A model generated the notes under the pieces. That model ran no database searches. It was not told where the DNA came from and worked only from the letters and a program-made list of their open reading frames with translations. Shown here one piece after another: positions 22,342-35,751 of a DNA stretch of 64,000 nucleotides (positions are counted from its first letter, which is position 1; every line of letters begins with the position of its first letter). The DNA is from Ptychodera flava (lineage: Eukaryota; Hemichordata; Enteropneusta; Ptychoderidae). Made by a program: the position numbers and the translations under genes. The stretch spans positions 42,345,327 to 42,409,326 of the forward strand of contig NC_091928.1 in assembly GCF_041260155.1 (NCBI RefSeq). The letters run 5' to 3'.

Positions 22342-24652
22342 AAAGACAAATCGCACATCTCTCTCTAACATAGTCAAACACACACAAATCACTCACCATT
22401 ATATATCTCCATGCAATGAATCTCACAAACTTTTTAACAACAGAATCAGTTTTGACCCACACTAAAATTATATCACTGATCAATTTGCATCACGGTGACA
22501 ACTCGGTGGTATCAAGGCTGGTAATTTACTTGTCATTGTAGTATGTGATAACCGAGTAGTAGTTTCTGTTTGTTTGTTTTGAATGTGCATATGCATGGTA
22601 AAGGCTAATCTTTTACAACCCGAATTATGATCTGTAACATTATTTTGTTGATTTTCCAGACACCACTCAGCTGACAATGATAAGTGTAGGCATATACTCT
22701 AATCGTTTTAAGCAATTTAATTGACGTTCTTATCAGAAGCCTCGCATTGTGATATGAAAATGGTAATACTTGACACGATATCGTTGTTTTGATGTTCAAA
22801 ACCATTGTCATTACAACGATCTGATGTAACAGGAAAACACATACATTTATGTGTGCCTGTTCCTAAACGAAGCGGGTCGACACGTAGAACATAAAACCAT
22901 TTCAAAATTATGTATCTTTATAATTCGAAGCCACTCAGTTTCCGCAATGTCTCAATGATGACTTAAAACATGGCCCCTGTGTCGTGTTTGTTTTTGAAAA
23001 CAAAGGATTGACCCAAAGGTTGCCTATAATAGCTAGGTGTCCTTTTCTCACCGGCGCGGTCTCGATTCGTGATTGTTTGTACAGAAAAACCAGGTTGTAA
23101 GATCAAATACTGACGCTCGAGTTCTCGATACGTGACCGACATTATAACAAACTCCTACATAAGATTGGCTTGAACAAGTATGGCTTCACCAAGGGACCTT
23201 AACAGAAATGCTTCTGACACTGTAAGGACTGCTTTTGAAAATGTTACCATTTATTGCAACGTCCATTCACAAATGAAAGCTTTCCGAACCAAAGTCACTG
23301 GTTTGGGCACATTCCATCACAAATTTGACCTCAGATGCCGCCGATAAAATTCTTAGAGAAATGACATTTTTAGCTCCCGTGTTCACTCGCTAAAAATTTT
23401 TGATGACTATGTCTGTCCGTCTGTACGTGTGCATGTGCGCCTCTTCGACGTCTTACGAAAGATTGAGTGGGCTTAATTGAAATAATGTACTTCACTAAAA
23501 GTGGGAACTGAATAGATTTGGTGTCGTTGATGTCTTGATTGACAGTGAAGCCAATGAAAGCGAACTGCTGCATATAATACAGCAGTCTTGGCGTAAGGAA
23601 ACACTAATGTTTCCGTTAACAAGACCTATGGAAATACGGCAGGTCCAGTGTTACAAACAGCAAAATTCGGCTAAATCATGAGAAAAAACGTTTAGGGTCG
23701 GAGGGATTTTTTATAGGTTAGAATACGTTTATACCGGAAAAACACATCTTTATTTTATTTTGCCTCGAGGGGAACCTATTGTCAGTGTGTCTTTTTGTGA
23801 TAAAATCCAATATGGTCACAAGAAATTTATTCTGTTTAATATATTTACATGCCTAAAGCCACTACTCAGCCATGTTCTCACCACTTTCATGCAAAGTTGG
23901 CAAACAGATAATATGTCGGTAAAGAAGTCACAATGTAAATTTCTTGCAATGCCACTAATATGGCCGCCATGTGTCCATTTCTTACAACCATTCATTGGGC
24001 GATTCACGTGAGAATGTCGTTTCTGTTAAACGTTGTCGCCTGTATTGATGATGTGATCCAATGTGGCCCAGACGGCCATTGTGTAGGGATTTTACATGTC
24101 AGGCATGTGTCAACCCGTTGTATTCAAAGTTCATAGTAGGGTGTGTCAGCCCATATTTTTCAAATTAGGTAGCCATTTTGTTGGTTATCTGTGATACTTT
24201 TGGAATTTTATTATGGCGTCAAGGATTAGCTAAATGTTTTAACTCTTGCAAAGTAATTTAATACGCTAACAAGAAACCATGTCAGACAGTATAGATATAA
24301 AGTTCACAATAAGAATTGTACTGTTTTTAACGGATGGTTGGTACAGGTCACAATGTAAGCAAATATTTGTCATCCATATCGAAGAATTACTATTTCCGTT
24401 TTTCCATTTGAACCATTTTATCGTTTGACAAACATTTACTCAGACAGCAATGTGATCTGTGTTGATTTCATCAATAAAATGTCAGCTTATTATAAACAGT
24501 GAACTGTAGTGAGACAAGCGCTTGAAGTACCACCTATATGCTGTAACACAACAGACTGATAAAATGTACACACGGTAAAGTGAGATTTGTTGGATGATGG
24601 TTTTAAAAGACCCTACATTTAAAACACAAAGAGTGCGACCAGTTGCCTTGCG
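22342..24652. other. Intergenic, nothing recognised
   Basis: No coding similarity, TIR pair or tandem array is seen over 2.3 kb. Short frames here are not supported by composition or motif. Confidence 0.4.
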
Positions 24653-24800
<148 letters not shown>

Positions 24801-25192
24801 AAACTTTGACACGACTCTCCACAACATGTATTGCAGCCTTTCACTGCCGTCTGTGTTAACTGAATCTGAACTGGGTCGTTTAAAGGAATAATGGCGAGTC
24901 AAATTCAAATACGTGCAACGCACGGCAATGTCGACATTTTCGTCACTAAAACGTCGAGTTAGAAAATATTTAAAAAGGGTTTTTGTGAGTCATCCTCAGT
25001 CAATCTTTCTTTTTTTTTCATTTATATCCGGTGGCAACAATTTTACGACGAACAAAGAAATATACAAATTTGCAGTTTTTAGGGCGACCACGGTTGTGAA
25101 GGCACTTATCTCTGAGTACTGCCAGTTACTGTTGCGTGGTAGGTTTACGGTCAGGAATGTGGATAAAATGTTGACAATGAGATAAGCTCAAC

Positions 25193-25305
25193 TTGAGTTT
25201 CAATTCTCTTTCGATTTGTTCGCGGCAGATATTCTTTGGCAGTGCAACAGGAACTGTTTGTCTGGCGCCTATTTTTATTACATAGTAAAGACAGAAATGC
25301 TTTAA
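25193..25305. repeat. Block shared with the upstream region of lipase gene 1
   Basis: Diverged match to 17610..17765 around ACTGTTTGTCTGGCGCC and ATAGTAAAGACAGAAATG. It lies about 1.7 kb before the lipase 2 start. The rest of the flank to 26964 shows nothing else that I recognise. Confidence 0.5.
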
Positions 25306-26964
25306 AGATACAATATCAAAATATTACATTCCTGGCGTGGACATACACATCATTCCTGTAAACTAACTTTAGATTTAAAGCCCCATTAGCCGTATCTTTT
25401 TGCATTTTGTTAACAAAAAATACCATCCTATCTTTAGACAAAGGTTTTATAATCTTTTAAAATGTCACTATTTCAATCGTTGGTGATGGCTTTAGTCGAT
25501 TAAAGTCAGGCGCTCAGTGCACGTATATATGTAGCGGACGTATTTGAGTTGAAACAATTGTTTTCTCGTTAAAATCTGAATTTTGCATTTGTCGTGGTGT
25601 TTAATAGGGCGTCCTGTGAGCGGTTTCACAAACTTTAATGATTTTAAACCATCTGATCAAAAAGCTGCAAAACGATACAGGTAATAGGCCTTTAGCAAGA
25701 CAAGTGATGGTTACCATGCGATTTATTGTTTACCTTAGGTTTTGGTTTTTTTCTTTGAACCAATGTACATCTTGAGTCCGGCTAAGCATATTAAAAGCCT
25801 TAAGAAGTCGCACAAAATATCTAGGCATGCAAATACTTTGTAAATGATTGTCTACATATAAAATGTATTAAATCCAGTCTCGAATCGCGTACATGCAGGT
25901 GTATTCTGCAACGGTTCGAACTACACAGAAGCTCAAACTCTACAATTTTCCCGTTTAATCGGAAGTAAACGTCTACATTTGGCCAAATTAATTGCATCAG
26001 AACTCATCATTGTTTACGGAATCATGTGTCAAAATCGTGCTGGAGGAAGAATCACGGGTCAAAGATCTACTTTCTATTAATATTTCGTTTGTCAAAAATC
26101 TGCGTGGGGCGACAATTGGGTCAAAACCGCAGTACACTCGTGCACAGCCTTCCTATGGTAGTGCCGACATGGGTGTCGACAAACAGTAATGACCAGATGT
26201 GAATGACAAACAAAGCTGTCAATATGCATGCCACAAGTGCGACGGCATTTGTTAATCAATAACTATGCGTTTCATTGTGATCATATGCTTATGATGATGT
26301 ACCATGTACATGGTTTCTAAAGTACTATCAAGGTACGGCCAGTTTGCAGTCGGATGAGAATTTTGCGAAATAGTGGTTTGGCCTCGATAGTCAAAGATTT
26401 TAGGAGTCGTCACGAAATAATTATTCTCAATTGAAGTTCCACTAAAGCAGTTTTAGAGTCATACGTACAGTCTACAGTATGCTATACAAGTCCCCTGCTT
26501 GCCCGAAATAGCACGCTATTCACGACATTGTCGACAAAAGATGATTTGATTGCAAAAAAAATATTGAGCAAACTCTTTATCACATGTGTAAGCGAAAGAA
26601 AAAGAATAATGGCGAGGAATAATGGCAAATTTTGGTGAAAGGGGGGCGGAAATGTAGTCAATGAAACGCGACACAATGAGTTCTGGATTTTCTATGCTCA
26701 CTCTAAGGCACCTCTGTCCTGAGAATGTATAATCTACTGACGACTATGGCCTAACTTGTTTACGCGTTGAGAATTGAGATTTCGAAACCTGAAATATTGA
26801 ATTGTTTGCCTAAGTACAGTCATTCACGAGGGAACTAATGTTTATTCATCAATAGGGAGGCATAAATCACTTCTTTAGTTTAGTAAGGGGGCTGCCACAA
26901 TCATCAGCGTTCAGCCTTTACTTGAATCACTTCACCGGTAAACCCTGCAGCGAAGGAGACAAAA

Positions 26965-28014
26965 ATGGCTGGTGTTCAGGAAGAGTCGCCGATCCCGATT
27001 TCCGATGTAAAACCTCGGATGGAGGCCAAGATTGGAACCCATGAATCCCGAAAATTTGTGTACGATTACACCGTTAATATATCTGATACAGTGAATCGAA
27101 TGCAGAGAGACGGGTTACTGACAGTAAGGAAACTGACTTTCCTTGTCCATGGTTTCAACAGTGGCAGTGACACATCATGGATGCAAGACGCCCAGGCTGA
27201 AATGCTGAGACAGGATCCTAGTCAGGCAGTTGTGCTCGTTGGATGGCAAGAAGGAGCGGCTTTAGACTGGGTAAGCCTTATAGTCAAGGGCATACCTTGG
27301 CAAAACCCGTTAACGTACTTCCAACCGAAATTGCCTCTTCAAAGAGTGGTCGACACAGTGAGTACGATCTTTCAGGCAGACACGCTATCTCCCTATAGGC
27401 GGGCGGCAGCCACAACTCAAACAGTCGGTGCTTGGTTGGGAGAGATATCGGCAGTCATCAAGCGCCGACATCCACAAATACAAATTAGAGGTGTCGGTCA
27501 CAGCCTTGGTGCGCACGTGCTTGGAAAAGCTGGGCGGGAAAGTCGTGTCTTTTCAAGAATAACAGGTCTTGATCCTGCAGGTCCCGATTTCGAGGACAAT
27601 CACGTAGACAGAATGTTAAAAAGATCTGACGCAAATATGGTTGATGTTATACATACGTGTGGCTACTTCGAGGGCCATAGCATTCCTCTCAATCATTTTG
27701 GTACCCTAAAGCCACTTGGTACGGTTGATTTTTACCCTAATTATGGTTGCGGTCAGGATGGTTGTGAACACACCCTTGGTGGCAGCCATTCCCGTGTGCT
27801 TGACTATTATATTTACAGTATACGACATCCTGGTGAGTTTACAACCAACCTGGTTCTGGATGGAGTACCAAGCTGCAACGCACCAGTCAAGAAAACCAAG
27901 AGAGGGCGCTCTGCGGCTGAGATGGGATACCACTGTAAGGAGAGTTCTAGCGGACTCTATTTTATTTCTATCGCGGCTAAAGATGTACCCTTTAAATATG
28001 TGAAAACTAAGTAA
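26965..28014 (+). CDS. Pancreatic-lipase-type lipase/phospholipase 2, intronless
   Basis: 349 residues, ATG with A at -3 and G at +4. Same family and plan as lipase 1: ISDVKPRMEAKIG at the N-terminus (lipase 1 has VSDVKPTMEAKRG), LTFLVHGFNSG, GHSLGAH with Ser180, GLDPAGPDFE with Asp203 and GGSHSRV with His275. The triad is complete. No signal peptide and no C-terminal PLAT domain are seen, and the reading frame has no intron. The segment between the W-Q-E-G-A strand and AAATTQTVG (residues 101-145) differs entirely from that of lipase 1, while both sides are well conserved. That segment could set substrate choice (inference). The conserved tail PVKKTKRGRSAAEMG is shared by all three paralogues. 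No clear TATA box or AATAAA signal is near. Confidence 0.92.
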   Translation: MAGVQEESPIPISDVKPRMEAKIGTHESRKFVYDYTVNISDTVNRMQRDGLLTVRKLTFLVHGFNSGSDTSWMQDAQAEMLRQDPSQAVVLVGWQEGAALDWVSLIVKGIPWQNPLTYFQPKLPLQRVVDTVSTIFQADTLSPYRRAAATTQTVGAWLGEISAVIKRRHPQIQIRGVGHSLGAHVLGKAGRESRVFSRITGLDPAGPDFEDNHVDRMLKRSDANMVDVIHTCGYFEGHSIPLNHFGTLKPLGTVDFYPNYGCGQDGCEHTLGGSHSRVLDYYIYSIRHPGEFTTNLVLDGVPSCNAPVKKTKRGRSAAEMGYHCKESSSGLYFISIAAKDVPFKYVKTK

Positions 28015-29833
28015 AATTCTACGTATGAAAAAATCACACGATAGAAGGTCTCCCGTATCTTACACTGGAAATATATCCAAAAAAAATCAATTGCACAAAC
28101 TTTCAGCACAAGCAAGCCATCGGGCGATCGCTGGCCACTTCTGGAGAGCATACTTCTTAAGGGAAAGTGATGACTTGCTTTTATTACATAGAACGATGTT
28201 ATTAAGTTTTAATGTTACTGTGTGTAATGATTTCTCTATGCTTTCAGAAGGCAATATTTTGTAGGACAAAAGTGACATTAATCGATTTTGCTTGAATATT
28301 TTTTTCCATTTCATCTACGGAATATACTTTTCAACTGATTTCCTTTCTCCAACACCAAGGCAAAAAGATGACCAACTGAAACGATCTGTTGGTAGCCCCT
28401 TCACTCACATTTAAGCTGATCGTGTACCTTGAGTACGCACAGTCACTTAATGGAGCTTATCAATGTTGCCTGCATCACAAATATTTGTCTGATTGACGGC
28501 TATAAATTTCAAGTAAATGTTTAACATTTTGTTGCTGCAATATACTTGGCAATTCTTTCATAACATTGTTTCATTATGATAGATAATTCTGTTTTAAAGT
28601 AAAGTAATGTGAAGCAATGCAATCAAGGGCTTTCGTTAGGTAACTTCAAAGAAAAGGAAGTAATTAAAGTTTTGTCATATTTTTGTGAATTAGCAGAAGC
28701 AGTAAGTTTTGAAGCCGTGGAAAACATACATTGATGTTCTAGTTTGTAATATCCTGCAATGTGAACAACATAATATAATTCACGGGACATTCCATTACAA
28801 AATTCAATAGAAGCACCCTGAGTTCAACAGGTATCATGGTAAACATTTTACTGTCATCTTGATTTTATTTGCTAAATATGTCAACCACAGAGAACTGAAA
28901 AATAAGGTTCAAAAATCCTTTAACGGCAACAATTGAAACACTAACTCGCTTTTCCGACAGCCTGTGCCAATTACAGCATACCATCTTGGATCGCTTACCC
29001 TTTCTCTAGCTGCTTTAATTACAACACCACTTTGGCCGACTTGCAGCGATTTGGAAGCTGTTATCCAATTGGTTGGCAGAATCTTACCCTTATAATTGAA
29101 TAATACAAATAAACTCCCCAAGGTGCGGTGAATAGTGACAATCGACCAATCAGATATAACCTTGCAAACACGCTGCAAGTCAGTCACTCCACTTGCCTTA
29201 CCAACACAGTAAGAAAGATCATCCACAGTAGAGTATGCCATTTAATAAATGTTAAAAATATTATAAACTCATTTACATTAGGAAGTGTAGGGTCTGGTCA
29301 TTTGTTACGGTGAGTTACGTGAGTTATGGTGTGAAAATCAGAGGATGTTTAGAAAGACTCCATTATTCAAACGTTGGTTGCATTAAAGATTAAGCAATTC
29401 GTCAGCCGATGACCATGTCGAACCCTTACTGTCGAACGCTTTAATTACATTAACCACAAGCATAAATGCCATCTTTAATCTTTAGAATAAGCTGTTGTCA
29501 ATGTTAATTCTGGAAATATTGGATTTACGTCTCAATTTTCAGTCGTTTCATTAGCAAGGCATTCCACACTAAATGTAAACATCGTTGGATTTAGTATTTG
29601 ACATATGACATCCAACGCTGTGAAACTCCCTTGCGAGAATAGGGGCTTGATATTGAGCAACATGAAAAAAACACGACGGTCTATGTCATGTTATACTCTA
29701 GCGCGGAGTATTTCTCCCCTGTGATCATTAAAAAATTGCAAAATCCTACGATGCAAAACGATCGAAATTTAAATTCTGGTGAGACAACGTCGCTATGCTT
29801 TGAAGAAAGTGCTTCTTGCAGTTTAAACGAATA
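28015..29833. other. Downstream of lipase 2; diverged repeat only
   Basis: At 28918..29010 the sequence resembles 8740..8815 (CGGCAACAATTGAAAC and a TCGCTTACCC line). A minus-strand frame at 28909..29241 overlaps this repeat and is not called. No other feature is supported. Confidence 0.4.
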
Positions 29834-30186
29834 CTGAGGTAGAATGTGCCTCGGGGGACAGATTTTACATTTTCGGAATTTCGTTTTACCATTCTTTTGG
29901 ACTACCACTTGTGGGGGCTCATTTAAAGGGTAAATACAGTTTTCACTGACCAAGTTTTTGGAAAATAGGGAAGTTCATTTCCCCCCGTAGAGATAACAAA
30001 GGAATGGCGGCCATTTTGAATTACAAGTGTCGTGAAATATTGGGTGAATTTTTCCTCAAGAACCACAATTTAAACGGCGACCCCTGATATTATTCTTGAT
30101 TTTGAAATAGAATGGTTGAACGTTTGGTTGAAGAAAGTTTGGGCAAAAGTTTAAATATTTTATTTTATGCGCGCGAACTATCTTAA
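29834..30186. mobile_element. TTAA-flanked MITE, family 1, copy B
   Basis: 353 bases. The left end has diverged (CTGA in place of TTAA, then GGTAGAATGTGCCTCGGGG); the right end keeps TTAA. The interior is colinear with copies A and D through GGCGGCCATTTTGAATT and GGCGACCCCTGAT. Confidence 0.8.
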
Positions 30187-31410
30187 ACTAGAATTTTGAT
30201 ATCTTCACGTGCAGATGAGAGTTCTGCTCACAGTGACTTCTCAGCGAAGTCAGTCTATCAGCCAATTTCATATTATGAGTTGAAATATCACAAACTGCAG
30301 ATATTCTTATGACTTGTTGGGGTATGTGAAAAATGACATTGATTACACTGAAAGTTTCATCGTACGAGGGCGCTCTCACAGTCGAACTTTGGAGCTCCCT
30401 CAGAATCTTCCACTTCATAATTGTGGAAGGTTTTAACATTTCTGACGATATTTTTTGGACAGTCGACATATAGGCCAATGCAATGTATGGAACATGTTAT
30501 ATGATTGAAGGGTAACATATGTCCATGGATATTTGCAGGTGTAATAAGATATATAGGGCCTATATATAACATTTTTAATATTAATGTTCATTTTCAATGT
30601 GTCAAAAATTGCACCATACGTCCTGATTTTGAATTAATTATTACGGACACATGTCTTCCTTTTTACTCATTGGCGTCTTGTGAATGATACTAAAGAAGAG
30701 ACCATCAATAGCTATTTGAAGTGCATGTGTAAAATATATCAGGCCTAAAAATATGATGTTTTCATTGCCTGTGACAAACTACTATTTCATATTCAATACT
30801 GTGTGATTTCAGTAAGTTGTATTGAGTCTGCCTAACTAGTTAACTTTCATAATGCCACGAACAATTGTGTCGTTTTGACCACCTCCCATTATTTTGAAAA
30901 TCCAGCTAAAGCTTTCAAAACCTTCTCAAAATCTATTCAATTTCGTAATGTGCAATTAGTGCAATAAATATACCTAGATACATAATATCAGAATACGGAT
31001 GATGTGCATGTGACAGAGATGAAACACGTTTATTGGTCTTAAGTATTGTTGTCTGCAGCTTTGAAACAAAGGCGGGTGACCAGAACGTGAGAAGCGCCTG
31101 GGATGAGCGACGAGCCTTTCTCTGAAACAGCACGATTAGCACAGCACAGCACAGCGTGGGAAATTGAACAGCTCATCGGCGACAAAGATTCAAGTGCAAT
31201 CAAGGATGTTGGTACGTATGCTTTAGGATATTATTTGTGAAGAAATTGTACTACTGTTAGCGCTACCGATTGCCAAGTACACTTGTTACAATGGATTGTT
31301 GCAGTGCATAATATCAAAACACATTAAAAATTATAACCATAAAAACAACATGAGCGTGTGCCGTGTTATAAAACATCTATAAGCTGGTCTTTATTCGGTC
31401 TATAGCACCC
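30187..31410. other. Intergenic, nothing recognised
   Basis: No gene, TIR or tandem structure is supported. Confidence 0.4.
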
Positions 31411-31530
31411 GTTTATTGCCCCTCGTAGCCGTGTATTACTAAGAACACATTGCTATACCCTCGGCCTACGGCCTCGGGGAATAGCGATGTGTTTCTGGTA
31501 ACACACGGCCCATCAGGTTAATAAAAAGCG
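31411..31530. repeat. 120-bp palindrome
   Basis: Two arms of about 57 bases around the centre CTCGGCCTACGGCCTCGG. The inner part (AACACATTGCTATACCC against its complement) is well kept and the outer part is more diverged, down to GTTTATT and AATAAAAAGC. Likely a foldback or palindromic MITE. It shares no clear sequence with the palindrome at 21942. Confidence 0.75.
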
Positions 31531-32224
31531 CATCATGACCAGGTAACACGTGTTTATTATATAACTGTCACCTCGCGAACCGTTTCGTCTTGACTGTGTA
31601 CCATGATGTCATGGCTAATGGCGAGTTTCGCTGTTGAGGGCGCACTTACTCTTGGGTGGCGTATTTGCCTTGGTACGCCCCTATACCAAGGACAGCGGGC
31701 GCAATATACATGTTGGAGCAAACAATGACAAATGTACACACTGCTACATTTTGAAATTATGATTTAGTTTATTTGATACCTAAATAATGGATTATTGATC
31801 TCTTTCTGGCCATTTCCGAATCTCTGTGATCAGATGTTCTTGTTTGCCTGGCGTTTGCTTCGTCGCCATGTCCCACTTGCCCTTCTATGTGCACTTCAGC
31901 TATTGATACTTTTAATCCATCTGCGTCCAAACAATTAACAATTTAACCGTCAGCTTTTGCCTTCTTATATGCAGAAAGAGAACATAGTCTCTGACATAAA
32001 TCGTTTCAAAGTCCGCCGAGACCATTTTGTCTTTTCAGTCTTTGTCATCATTTTTTATGTTCATCGGTTAATTATTCACACAGCTCACCAAGTTACCCAT
32101 AGACTTCCATTCTCTACCTCTTATTAAGGAAGTGACATGATCCAGCTCAGCTGCTACGCTTATGTGGAGGTACACGCTATTACACGGACTTAGTGGAGAC
32201 TCAACGTCGGCGGAAGTCCATTAT
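31531..32224. other. Intergenic, nothing recognised
   Basis: Contains one short hairpin, CCTTGGTA ... TACCAAGG at about 31668..31690, with no flanking repeat. No gene is seen. Confidence 0.4.
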
Positions 32225-33405
32225 GAACACACCACACTGCATTGATGATAACTAAAAGTGTTTTATTGCAAATGAAAAGTAACCCAAAGAAAACTGCAGG
32301 TGTATTCAATAAACATCAAAACTTCTCTAAAGGCTATACGAAACTATGCTATGAATAGAAGTAAAGTAAAATATGAATACCACTACAGCATTTCGCGAGG
32401 GCCCCTAAAGTCAATCAGCCAATTGAAAAGGGGTAGTTGATGACCTAGAGCAAAAGGCAAGCAATTTTCCCAAGTTAATGTCAATTCTGCAAGGCCGAAA
32501 GTGTGGGTACTAGTTGCATTCCCAGGGAATGGGGGTCAGGATGGAATCAAAGGTCCCTTCATGAGAGAAGAGGTAAGGAGAGAGAGGTGGAGAAAGGGGT
32601 GGAGGCGGGACTGAAGGCAGTCTACAACAATGAGAGTTGAATGAATGAAAAGTGCAGGAACAAGGACTGCTGAGGCTGTGTGCCGTGTGCAGAGGAGGAG
32701 ATGATTGGCTGAGAGAGATTTGGAGGGAAAAATGTTGATAACTGATGGTGTCAAGACGCCTGAAGGAAGCAGTGTGGAAAGTTCACAAAACCCATCTGTG
32801 TGAAAAACACAGATTACACTTTTTGAACACGCCTCACTACATTCATGATAACTAAATAGTGTATTATTGCAAATGAAAAAAAAAACACAGAAAACTGCAA
32901 GTGTATGCAATGACATCAAAACTTCTCTAAAAAGCTATACATACTATGCTATGAATAAAAGTAAAAAAAAAACATGATTACCACTGCAAAATTGGAAGAG
33001 GACCCCCTTCAGTCAAGAAGCGGAGTGAAAGGGGCAGTTGATGACCTAGAGCCAAGTCAAGCAACTGTCCCAAGTTGGGGTCTATCCTGCGGTGCCGAAA
33101 GTGTGGGAACTAGCAGAATTCCCGAGGAGTGGGATCAGAATGGAATCTAGGCCCAAACAAAGGAAGAATGACACTGAAGTGACCCCAGTGATGGCAGTCT
33201 ACCACCGGTGAAAAATGAGAGTTGAATGAAAGAAAAGTGCAGTAACAAGGACTGCTGACTGAGGCTGTGTGCCGTGTGCAGAGGAGGAACTGATAGGCTG
33301 AGAGAGATTTGGAGGTAAACATGTAGACAACTGATGGTATCAAGACGCCTGAAGGAAGCAGTGTGGAAAGTTCACAAAACCATCTGGTGAAAAATACAGA
33401 TTACA
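32225..33405. repeat. 600-bp tandem duplication
   Basis: Unit 1 is 32225..32824 and unit 2 is 32825..33405. They match along their length (for example GCTGTGTGCCGTGTGCAGAG and GTCAAGACGCCTGAAGGAAG) with many small gaps. Near the left of each unit the minus strand reads a GCAATAAAACACT-like line. Minus-strand frames occur in both units but shift against each other, so the unit is most likely non-coding. Confidence 0.85.
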
Positions 33406-34463
33406 ATAAACCTATCATACATGCTATGCCTGTATTGCCATTCTTCTATTGTTCAGACGGTACTGATATGAGCCCATATTTTAACTAGTGAAAATATGGA
33501 TTATATTTTCACTGTAACCGAACTACTTACAGCGACGCGTACGCGTGACCTTCGCTGTATGCATGACCATCGTTGGTATATGTACATATAAACAGCTGAG
33601 CGAATAAGACAAATGACAATCCGAAATGTCATTATGGATTATGGTCAAAATTATGTTGTTTGCAGTCACTTTATGGGCATTACTCTTAGGCACAAGTACA
33701 GTTGTACCAAAATCATACAAACAAACGTATTGAAAATTTGTATAATTTGCCGACACCTGTCAATTCACGGCCGGTCCCGTGGCGGCAGTGTTTTCGTGTC
33801 GTCTACGCTGCTGAAGATTACACCATGGATGTATGATTACACGTAAATATATCGGTTGACAGAGCATCATGATAGAATCGCTTTACGACAAGTTTCCTGG
33901 TGATGAGCTTGAATTACAAGCGGTGAATTACATCGTTTCAGTGTCGTTTACAGTCGTAAATACTCGCGACAGACAAGGTTTAAGGTGCACATGATATTTG
34001 ATATTTGTGCCTGTCAGTGCACAGGTCATGTTCGTGTCTGGTGGTACCGATGCGGTGCGGGTTTCAGATACAATGTACCATCTAGGGAAAGTAAAACTTT
34101 CGCTTAGGTTGTAAAGGAAGTTTAGTTCTATTTAGGCAAGCCAGGAACGAAAATATACGAGCAGACGACGGAAATACCTTTGAAATGTTTTATTCGTACA
34201 GCAACAATAAAATCACGAACGAGTTACGACACTACAGCTTACAGTGTACTCACTTCAGGTTTTCACTAATCCGCTTACTGAGATGGTAAATTCGGCATAT
34301 TTGACGTCTGGGAACATGTATAGTATAATCTTCGAGAAAAACTGACTGGTACGGGTATTATATCCACTGTATGTGCATTCACAGATGTCGCAGAGCTGCT
34401 TGCTCTGTGCTCTCAGCTGTTCATACTCGGAGCGTGGCGGGAGTATTTTGACCCGATTTTGGC
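33406..34463. other. Intergenic, nothing recognised
   Basis: No supported gene or repeat. Confidence 0.4.
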
Positions 34464-35173
34464 GGCCTCATAACTTTCACGCAGGGATGAGGTTATGTAT
34501 CAAAACAAGAAAACACACCCATTTTACACACTCCCGCCTATGTTTTACATCCACCGTCATTTTAAACTAAAAATAAATCTTCTTCAAATTGTGAAAACCT
34601 GTGTCAACATCGTAATATTTAAATTGTTCGCTTTAAAAGTGCTCCATAAACCCTCCTTTGAAGTGGAATGGCCAATAGCGGAATAATATCAGGAAGTGAT
34701 ACGGTTGTCATCACTCCTTAGCAACCAACTTTTTATAAGTACAGCCTGGAGGAAGCAAGGTCGATTTCAAGTTGATTCGTCGCTAATTTCGGAGCGTCTG
34801 TAGGAAAACAGTCATAACGGCCTCATAACTTTCACGCAGGGTGAGATATGTATCAAAACAAGAAAAGACACACCCATTTTACAAACTCCCGCCTATGTTT
34901 TACATCCACCGTCATTTAAAGTAAAAATAAATCTTCTTCAAATTGTGAAAACCTGTGTCGACATCGTAATATTTAAATTGTTCGCTTTAAAAGTGCTCCA
35001 TAAACCCTCCTTTGAAGTGGAATGGCCCAATAGCGGAATAATATCAAGAAGTGATACGGTTGTCATCACTCCTTAGCAACCAACTTTTTATAAGTACAGC
35101 CTGGAGGAAGCAAGGTCGATTTCAGTTGATTTCGTCGCTAATTTCGGAGCGTCTGTAGGAAAACAGTCATAAC
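34464..35173. repeat. 355-bp recent tandem duplication
   Basis: Unit 1 is 34464..34818 and unit 2 is 34819..35173. They are nearly identical, differing by a few single bases and small gaps, over lines such as CTCCCGCCTATGTTTTACAT. The low divergence marks a recent event. The unit shows no coding frame. Confidence 0.9.
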
Positions 35174-35751
35174 CAAAGCATGCATGTATGATAAAGGGGT
35201 TATTACACGAAGTTTGGGCGATACCACGTCGTATTCGAGTGATGTGTCCGTATTTTGACGAGTTGTAACCCTAATTATTTTACAATGACAAGCTTACAGA
35301 TAATGTCGCCCAAGCTTCTCCCATGTCTCTGTTTGGTAACAAAGCTGAAGACAACAATATTTTAGGAATAGAGTTTCATGAGTTTCACGCCCTTACGTGT
35401 ACATGTACGAGATGTGCAATATAAAAACCTACATTTTAAACATAATGACACATATACTGACAAACTTTAAGCTGGCTTTCGTATAGTGTAACGTTTTTGC
35501 TGAAGCGTCAATGCAGATGTCATCAAGACAATACGATTATAGTATGTGTATTTTCTCTTCTAATTTTATCGATGAAATAAATGATTATACTATAATAAGG
35601 TTACTCTAAACTATTCAGGAATACATGAGAAGCAAATTTTTTTCCGCATTTATTCTATATCATTCAATTTTTTTGATAACATTTTATTTGATGTGATTTA
35701 ACATTTGTTTATGAACGGTCTGACACGCACGAGCACGCTTGTTTTTCTTGA
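35174..35751. other. Intergenic, 3' side of the lipase pseudogene
   Basis: Nothing recognised. It would hold the 3' end of the inverted lipase copy. Confidence 0.4.

Noticed and set aside
21831-22368. Long plus-strand frames rich in Tyr-Tyr-Thr-Ile-Leu
   Set aside because: They are translations of the TATAC arrays and carry no domain.
28909-29241. Minus-strand frame of 110 codons starting MAYSTVDDLS
   Set aside because: It overlaps a dispersed repeat and resembles no family.
31668-31690. Hairpin CCTTGGTA...TACCAAGG as a third mini-element
   Set aside because: Its ends differ from CACGGTCCC and no flanking direct repeat is present.
32536-33343. Minus-strand frames of 127 and 77 codons
   Set aside because: They lie in the two units of a tandem duplication, and their frames shift against each other, so no protein is conserved.
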